From CAYSAA01 sp964428905 (GTDB taxonomy: Bacteria; Atribacterota; Phoenicimicrobiia; Phoenicimicrobiales; Stramentimicrobiaceae), in the NCBI GenBank assembly GCA_964428905.1, contig CAYSAA010000213.1:1-11899 (forward strand): DNA of 11,899 bases, written 5' to 3'. A program made the translations under genes and the position numbers. Below the pieces are notes generated by a model, which saw only the letters and a program-made list of their open reading frames with translations, ran no database searches and had not been told where the DNA came from. Shown one piece after another: positions 7,193 through 11,899 of the stretch; within the stretch, counting starts at the first letter, position 1, and the number at the start of each line of letters is the position of its first letter.

Positions 7193-7835
7193 TGAATTCT
7201 TCTTTCTTTTCTTTTATTATCAGATGGGCAACATCGTTCACAGATCCAACATAAAACCCACTTTTTTTATCATACTTTATAATATTGAGAGCAGTTGATT
7301 GCTGCTTGATATGCCATACCTTTTTTATGGGGATATCCAGAGCAATACCGACAATCAACCTGGTTACACCTCCATGACAGATAATAGCAATTGTTTTATA
7401 CTTATCATCTTCATCATTATCTGCAATTACTTTTTCCAGCCCAGCCATGACGCGCTTTCTTAAATCTAAAATACTTTCTCCACCGGGAAGCGGGGAATCA
7501 GGCTGATTCCACCAACCTGTGGAAGGTCTTTCTCCATTTTCAGCATCAAGTTCCTCATACTTCAAGCCTTCCCAATCTCCAAAACTAATTTCCCTGAAGT
7601 AAGGTTCTATATATAAAGAAAGATCACGATTTCGAAGAATAATTTTTGCGGTATGAATTGCCCTTTTTAGATCACTGCTATAAATTGCATCAATGTGATC
7701 ATCTTTTAGACGATATGATAACTGTTCTGCCTGCCAGATTCCTTTTTCTGTCAGATCTACATCTTGATGCCCTGAAAAACGTTTTTCAGCATTACTTTGT
7801 GTTTCTCCATGCCTGATAACTAAAAATTTTAACAT
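7182..7835 (-). CDS. cobC: Histidine phosphatase, probable alpha-ribazole phosphatase (CobC)
   Basis: A cytoplasmic histidine-phosphatase (phosphoglycerate-mutase-like) enzyme of 217 residues. The phosphate pocket is complete: RHGET (8-12) with nucleophile His9, Arg58 in SSDLKRAIHTA, Glu82 in REISFGDWEG and the second histidine, His154, in ICHGG. Sequence alone supports only the superfamily, which includes many broad phosphatases. The assignment as the enzyme that removes the 5'-phosphate from alpha-ribazole phosphate or adenosylcobalamin phosphate rests on its 11-base overlap with cobT and on cobU and cobS following. The ATG has AAGGA 8 bases upstream. The gene starts 36 bases after tldE. 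Confidence 0.82.
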   Translation of the reverse strand: MLKFLVIRHGETQSNAEKRFSGHQDVDLTEKGIWQAEQLSYRLKDDHIDAIYSSDLKRAIHTAKIILRNRDLSLYIEPYFREISFGDWEGLKYEELDAENGERPSTGWWNQPDSPLPGGESILDLRKRVMAGLEKVIADNDEDDKYKTIAIICHGGVTRLIVGIALDIPIKKVWHIKQQSTALNIIKYDKKSGFYVGSVNDVAHLIIKEKKEEFIEK

Positions 7836-7871
7836 ATTTTTTATCCTTAATGGTAATTTATATTGACTAAC

Positions 7872-9185
7872 TCAAACTTTTGTAGAGACCGATAATGACT
7901 TCACATAGATATGGGGAAAGTGATACTGTCCGGAAACCCATCTTGGCTCACTGCCCACAGCTGCAACATCCTTTAAAATTTGAAGTGCGTTCCCGGAAAT
8001 CATGACATTTTTAATTCTTCCCACTACCTTTCCATCCTTTATTTTAAAACCCAGCTGAACATTGTTGGAAAAAGCTCCACTTACTATATTGCCCTGTCCC
8101 AATCCTAAGACCTGATCTATAATAATTCCTTCTTTGACATCCTTAATCATCTCATCAAAAGGTGTTTCCCCTTTGGAAACAATTAGATTACTCACACCCG
8201 GGGAAGGAGAAGAATGAAAACCAGCCCTGATACCATTACCGGTTGACTTCACACCGGCTTCGGCAGCATTCTCTAAATCATAATAATAGTTCTTCAAGAC
8301 ACCTTTTTTTATCAAAGGCAAACGCTGCATTTCAATACCTTCATCATCATAAGGGGCACTGCCTCCAGCATAATCGATGGTTCCGTCACTGTACAAGGAA
8401 AATAAAGGACTCCATAGTAATTGATTCTTCTTGTCCTGTAAAGGAGATATCTTTTTATTGACCAGCCTTCCGTTTAATCCACTGATAAAAGGGAGCATTA
8501 ATACTAATAAGGCCTTGGGAGTGAAAATAGCCGGCATATTACCACTGCTAATTCCCACTATTTTTTCAGCCCATTTTACTTTTTTTTGCAATCTTTCCCA
8601 AAAAGAATCAAGTGACAGGCTGGCATCACCCCATTGTTGAGATTCCATTAACATCATCATATCATTGTCAGTGGTTTTTTGAACCATAACAGAATGAGAA
8701 AGCAATGTTTTACGGTAGCTGAATGACCCACCATAAGTATTCCAGTATTGAACATTCCCCTCATGTTTGGAAATCCCTGCATCACAGCGAAAATCCGGAT
8801 TGATTGCATTAACCTGCTTAACAATCTCATTTCCTGCCTCTATCATATCTCCAATACTCTTTTCTTGGACGGATTCATCGTATAACTTTATTTTTTGCTC
8901 CTTACCTGTGGTAATTTTCTCGGGAAAATCAAATTGAGCTATTTGTCCAAATTGTGCCACCTCAATTGCCTGGTCAACCATACGATCAATCTGATCCTGA
9001 GATGTGGAGGAAGAAAAACCTACCTTACCTCCATGGATAACCCTTAGTGCCCACCCTTCAACCTCTTCCATGTTGATAGACTTTAATTGGTTCATTTCAT
9101 AATCAACCGGAGTTGATTTATAATTTACTCTAAATAACTCAACGGAAGGTACTTTTTGCTTAATTTTTTCCATAATCTGTTGCAT
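7872..9185 (-). CDS. tldE: TldE/PmbA-family subunit of the TldD-TldE metallopeptidase
   Basis: The 437-residue product is the non-catalytic partner of TldD. The pair forms a heterodimeric zinc peptidase known in E. coli for maturing microcin B17 and degrading the CcdA antitoxin. The protein shows the family's sequence pattern: an N-terminal domain with WALRVIHGGKVGFSSS (45-60) and a C-terminal half with YDDEG, GNGIRAGFHSSPSPGVSNL and a conserved glycine-rich GLGQGNIVSGAFS. It lacks HExxxH, as expected for TldE. Its ATG follows the tldD stop by a single base, and AGGAGG inside the last glycine codons of tldD (11 bases upstream) provides the binding site. Such coupling suits a 1:1 complex. No peptide precursor is recognisable nearby, so the substrate is unknown. 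Confidence 0.92.
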   Translation of the reverse strand: MQQIMEKIKQKVPSVELFRVNYKSTPVDYEMNQLKSINMEEVEGWALRVIHGGKVGFSSSTSQDQIDRMVDQAIEVAQFGQIAQFDFPEKITTGKEQKIKLYDESVQEKSIGDMIEAGNEIVKQVNAINPDFRCDAGISKHEGNVQYWNTYGGSFSYRKTLLSHSVMVQKTTDNDMMMLMESQQWGDASLSLDSFWERLQKKVKWAEKIVGISSGNMPAIFTPKALLVLMLPFISGLNGRLVNKKISPLQDKKNQLLWSPLFSLYSDGTIDYAGGSAPYDDEGIEMQRLPLIKKGVLKNYYYDLENAAEAGVKSTGNGIRAGFHSSPSPGVSNLIVSKGETPFDEMIKDVKEGIIIDQVLGLGQGNIVSGAFSNNVQLGFKIKDGKVVGRIKNVMISGNALQILKDVAAVGSEPRWVSGQYHFPHIYVKSLSVSTKV

Positions 9186-9186
9186 A

Positions 9187-10554
9187 TTAACTACTGCCTC
9201 CTACCACAACGTTATGAATACGAATATGAGGACTTCCAAAGGTCACCGGCAAAGGCTGTTGTCCACCTTTACCACAGCCTCCGCCTGACTCAATAATCTT
9301 CAAGTCATTGCCTATACCATCAATATGATGTAGTGTATCAAATAAATTCCCGGTTAATGTTATATCTCGAACCGGTTCCATAGGACGTCCGTTTTCAATG
9401 ATATAACCTTCTCCGGCACTAAAAGTATACATCTCAAAGGTAGTATTACCACCATAAAACTGTCGGGCATAAATTCCCTTTTTAATATCTCTGAATAAGT
9501 CCTTATAAGGTGTTTTACCTTGCTCTATATAGGTATTGGTCATTCGAACGATTGGTTTAAAATGGTAATTTAATGCCCTGGCATTACCTGTGGGAGCCTC
9601 TCCCATTCTGGCAGCGGTTTCCCGTGAATGAAGCCGCCCGGTAAGCACACCTTCTTTGATTAAATAATTCTTTCGGGTTCGAATTCCCTCATCATCATAT
9701 TTGGAAGAACCCAGCAAACCTATTAAAGAACCATCATCGACAACATTTAGTTCTGATGAACTAACCTTTTTCCCTAATTGCATTAAATTCTGCATTCGAG
9801 GGTCTTCATATAAGAAATCTGCCTCACTTAAATGACCAAAGGCTTCATGAATAAAAACGCCCGCCAGCATAGGATCAAGGATAACCGTATACTCTCCACC
9901 CCGAACCGGTTTGGCTTTTAACAAATTCACTGCTCGCCGAGCTGCTTTTTGTGCCATCGATGAAATCTGTTCAGCTAAATCATAACCCTTACTACTACCT
10001 ATACTTTCATGAGCCATCTGAACATCATCAACATTGCGGGCAATGGCAGTAAAATGAACACTCAAATAAGGTCGTTCATGCTGAATATAGCTTCCCTCAG
10101 AATTTGCGAAATAAACAGTTGAGTACTTATCGGTATAATCCACAATGGAAGATTGTATCTTAGAGCTATAGTTCATTATTACGTTGCTGTAGTTATTCAT
10201 CATAGAGGCTTTATCTTTTAAGCTGACCTTTCTGAAATCACGTCCACATTCTGCCTGCAAATACTCCACTACCGGTTCTGTTTCAACCAGATAATTCTTT
10301 TGATTGCCGATAAGTGTGGCAATTTCAATAGCCTGCTTGACTTTGTCTTCCAGTTCTTCCCATTGGTTAAAGGTGACAAAACCCCATCGTCCTTTAACCA
10401 GGGCTCTGACATTGCCTCCCATTTCCTGTGAACTACTGATTTTTTCCATATTCTTACCCTGAAAACGAATACTGGTAGATTCGTTTTCTTCCAAGCGGAT
10501 TTCCAGGTAATCTGCCTTTTGGTTGGAAACGGCTTTTGCTAATCTATTACGCAT
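9187..10554 (-). CDS. tldD: TldD metallopeptidase catalytic subunit
   Basis: The catalytic half of the TldD-TldE peptidase, 455 residues, cytoplasmic. The zinc motif HEAFGH lies at residues 236-241, and Cys427 in GGGCGKGG is the likely third metal ligand, as established for E. coli TldD. Other family landmarks are YDDEG (286-290), PTGNARA (321-327) and FGSPHIRI near the C-terminus. I chose ATG 10554, because AGGAGG (10561-10566) sits 6 bases upstream. A GTG at 10590 would extend the protein by 12 residues that do not belong to the family. The gene follows the exoribonuclease by 35 bases and tldE by one. All expected active-site residues are present, so it should be functional. The substrate is not indicated by the neighbours. 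Confidence 0.95.
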   Translation of the reverse strand: MRNRLAKAVSNQKADYLEIRLEENESTSIRFQGKNMEKISSSQEMGGNVRALVKGRWGFVTFNQWEELEDKVKQAIEIATLIGNQKNYLVETEPVVEYLQAECGRDFRKVSLKDKASMMNNYSNVIMNYSSKIQSSIVDYTDKYSTVYFANSEGSYIQHERPYLSVHFTAIARNVDDVQMAHESIGSSKGYDLAEQISSMAQKAARRAVNLLKAKPVRGGEYTVILDPMLAGVFIHEAFGHLSEADFLYEDPRMQNLMQLGKKVSSSELNVVDDGSLIGLLGSSKYDDEGIRTRKNYLIKEGVLTGRLHSRETAARMGEAPTGNARALNYHFKPIVRMTNTYIEQGKTPYKDLFRDIKKGIYARQFYGGNTTFEMYTFSAGEGYIIENGRPMEPVRDITLTGNLFDTLHHIDGIGNDLKIIESGGGCGKGGQQPLPVTFGSPHIRIHNVVVGGSS

Positions 10555-10589
10555 GGGCTTCCTCCTGTATACCTTGTATATGTTCATCA

Positions 10590-11612
10590 CTAAGTTTCGT
10601 ATTTATCATTACTATCGATCTCTGCTATTCCCTCATTGCTATTTTTTATAATATTCTGTTCTGCCAGGTAAATGGATCGTTCCAGCCACCAAACCCATTC
10701 ACTCCATTTTTTATCCATGTTTTCATTTTGTTCCTTCAAACGCACCATACCATTAATTTTAGCATCAGTATCATCCGCATAAAAAAGAGCAATCGCCGGC
10801 AGGATACTGGGTAATTTTGGTGAACCGAATTCAAATTTACCATGATGGCTCAAAATGGTATGCTTAATCATCATTGCCAAATCACCAGGAAAATCATGTA
10901 TTTTTTGAATTTTCTCCTGAATCATTTCTGTTCCGATGATAATATGACCAATCAATTTCCCCTTATCCGTATATTCAATAGATCCGTTGAATCGATACTC
11001 CTCAATCTTTCCAATATCATGAAGGAGGGCTACAGTAATCAAAAAATCCCGATTAACCTGAGGATAAATCTGACAAATGGCCTCACAAATATTGGCAACA
11101 TTAACCGTGTGTTCGGCTAATCCCCCCTTATAAGCCTGGTGTAATTTTTTGGCTGCCGGTGCTTTCTTGAATTTTTCACGAAATATCATATCATCAAAAA
11201 AGGAAATCAGTAACCCTTTTAGATGATAATTTTTAATGGAAGCAATTTTACTATCAATTGCCTGCATTAATTCTTCCATATCCTTATCCGTAGAGGGAAT
11301 AAAGTCTTCTGCAGAAATCTCCGAAGTTTCTTCTAAAGTTTTGATACTCATTTGCATCTGGCCATTATTTTTCTTCTTGATAACCTGCCCTGCAATTCGG
11401 GCAAATTTCATGCTCTCAATTTCTTTTAATTTCTTACTCGAAACATCCCAAAAGATAGCCTCTATTTCACCACTCTTATCTGCAATTTTTAAAAAACCAT
11501 CCACAGTTTCACCATTTCTTCGCAATCTGAATTCTTTTTCTTTAAGGTAAAAAATTCCCTTAATCCTGTCTCCTAAATCTAAATCAACAATACTTTTTTT
11601 ATTTTCCAACAT
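10590..11612 (-). CDS. yhaM: YhaM-type 3'-5' exoribonuclease (OB-fold plus HD domain)
   Basis: A cytoplasmic, 340-residue protein with two domains. Residues about 12-95 form an OB-fold nucleic-acid binding domain (GDRIKGIFYLKEKEF, then DKSGEIEAIFWD). Residues about 140-310 form an HD metal-dependent phosphohydrolase domain with His158 (AEHTVN), His188-Asp189 (LLHDIGK), His213 (GHIIIG), His241, His246-His247 (HTILSHHG) and Asp270-Asp271 (YADDTDAKIN). This architecture matches YhaM of Bacillus, an mRNA-trimming 3'-5' exonuclease; the Bacillus protein is a little shorter. The gene opens with two ATGs; I take the second (11612), because GAGAGG lies 5 bases from it and 2 from the first (11615). 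It is the first gene of the minus-strand cluster. A role in B12 metabolism is not indicated. Confidence 0.88.
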   Translation of the reverse strand: MLENKKSIVDLDLGDRIKGIFYLKEKEFRLRRNGETVDGFLKIADKSGEIEAIFWDVSSKKLKEIESMKFARIAGQVIKKKNNGQMQMSIKTLEETSEISAEDFIPSTDKDMEELMQAIDSKIASIKNYHLKGLLISFFDDMIFREKFKKAPAAKKLHQAYKGGLAEHTVNVANICEAICQIYPQVNRDFLITVALLHDIGKIEEYRFNGSIEYTDKGKLIGHIIIGTEMIQEKIQKIHDFPGDLAMMIKHTILSHHGKFEFGSPKLPSILPAIALFYADDTDAKINGMVRLKEQNENMDKKWSEWVWWLERSIYLAEQNIIKNSNEGIAEIDSNDKYET

Positions 11613-11664
11613 CATAACCTCTCATTTCTTAGGAAGAAACCAATAAACAACACAATCAAAAAAT

Positions 11665-11670
11665 ATTATA
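11665..11670 (-). promoter_or_regulatory. Possible -10 element for the yhaM-tldDE-cob operon
   Basis: On the minus strand a TATAAT lies about 50 bases before the first gene. Seventeen bases further upstream only TTTTAA is found, which is a poor -35, and there is no extended TG. The surroundings are strongly AT-rich, so this is weak evidence. It is the best candidate in the gap between the divergent units. Confidence 0.3.
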
Positions 11671-11733
11671 TAACAAAATTATGTTTTTTAAAAATAAGCT
11701 TGAAACAAATAGATAATAAAGAGAGAGATTTTC

Positions 11734-11762
11734 TTGACAAGCGATTTAATTTTATCTATCCT
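11734..11762 (+). promoter_or_regulatory. Predicted sigma70-type promoter for tRNA-Leu
   Basis: A perfect TTGACA (11734-11739) is followed after 17 bases by TATCCT (11757-11762, 4/6). A transcript would start near 11769 and reach the tRNA after about 43 bases. A consensus -35 in front of a stable-RNA gene is persuasive. Confidence 0.65.
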
Positions 11763-11773
11763 AATATGTTAGT

Positions 11774-11798
11774 AAGTAACCTTCTATGGTTACTTTTT
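11774..11798 (+). terminator. Terminator-like hairpin with T-run between the tRNA promoter and tRNA-Leu
   Basis: AAGTAACC (11774-11781) pairs perfectly with GGTTACTT (11788-11795) around a 6-base loop, and the T-run spans 11794-11798. It would sit within the first 30 bases of the predicted tRNA leader, upstream of the mature tRNA. The stem is only 8 bp and AT-rich and three Ts remain unpaired, so termination may be partial. It could instead be a leader stem removed during 5' processing. Confidence 0.45.
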
Positions 11799-11811
11799 GT
11801 AAAACTCACTG

Positions 11812-11899
11812 GCCGAAGTGGCGGAATCGGTAGACGCGCTACGTTCAGGGCGTAGTAGGTCTTGCACCTGTGGGGGTTCAAATCCCCCCTTCGGCACCA
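11812..11899 (+). tRNA. tRNA-Leu, anticodon CAG
   Basis: An 88-base class II tRNA. Acceptor arms GCCGAAG (11812-11818) and CTTCGGC pair fully, followed by A and an encoded CCA ending at 11899. The anticodon stem CTACG/CGTAG encloses loop TTCAGGG, with anticodon CAG at 11846-11848, reading CUG. A long variable arm with an AGGT/ACCT stem is typical of tRNA-Leu. The T arm is GGGGG-TTCAAAT-CCCCC. The window ends exactly at the CCA, so whatever lies 3' of it, including any integrated element, is not visible. Confidence 0.97.

Noticed and set aside
11766..11810. A short open frame before tRNA-Leu beginning with ATG and containing six leucine codons in about fifteen, resembling a leucine attenuator leader peptide.
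   Set aside because: The ATG lies at or before the predicted transcription start, leaving no room for a ribosome binding site, and no leucine biosynthesis gene follows. The codon count is probably chance in AT-rich DNA.
1..11899. CRISPR arrays, insertion sequences, phage genes or toxin-antitoxin modules.
   Set aside because: I saw no regularly spaced repeats, transposase or integrase-like frames. Antisense frames such as 2603-2794, 6639-6953 and 8243-8640 lie within well-recognised genes and show no family features.

Overview
The window is low-GC bacterial DNA built around vitamin B12 (cobalamin) import and cobinamide salvage. It has encoded-CCA tRNA, strong AAGGAGG-type ribosome binding sites, tightly packed operons, and ATG and TTG starts. 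The BtuF-like binding protein has a cleavable signal peptide without a lipobox cysteine, which hints at a diderm cell. The gene complement fits an anaerobic, low-GC lineage such as Atribacterota, Halanaerobiia or a related clostridial group. I cannot settle the phylum by reading alone.

Left part (1-1587, all minus strand): cobO (corrinoid adenosyltransferase), then a small DUF2007 protein, then a small flavodoxin-fold protein with its own promoter. Two hairpins lie between cobO and the DUF2007 gene. Middle (1659-4698, plus strand): a sigma70-type promoter, a cobalamin riboswitch with a terminator-like hairpin, and the overlapping ABC import operon btuF-btuC-btuD. Right part (4762-11612, minus strand): a run of seven genes, transcribed in the order yhaM-like exoribonuclease, tldD, tldE, cobC, cobT, cobU, cobS. 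It converges on btuD with only 63 bases between the two stops. Far right (11734-11899, plus strand): a promoter, a terminator-like leader hairpin and tRNA-Leu(CAG), whose CCA end coincides with the window end.

Together the B12 genes form a nearly self-contained route. BtuFCD imports corrinoids; CobO adenosylates them; CobU phosphorylates and guanylylates adenosylcobinamide; CobT activates the lower-ligand base; CobS joins the two halves; CobC is the likely phosphatase. No corrin-ring genes and no cbiB are present, so the locus looks dedicated to uptake and salvage rather than de novo synthesis. The riboswitch is visible only in front of the import operon. The TldD/TldE peptidase pair and the exoribonuclease share the cob gene strand with small gaps; a functional link to B12 is not shown by the sequence.

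I did not find a clearly new system. The points most worth a second look are the tldDE-cob operon, the flavodoxin near cobO, and the hairpin between the tRNA-Leu promoter and the tRNA.
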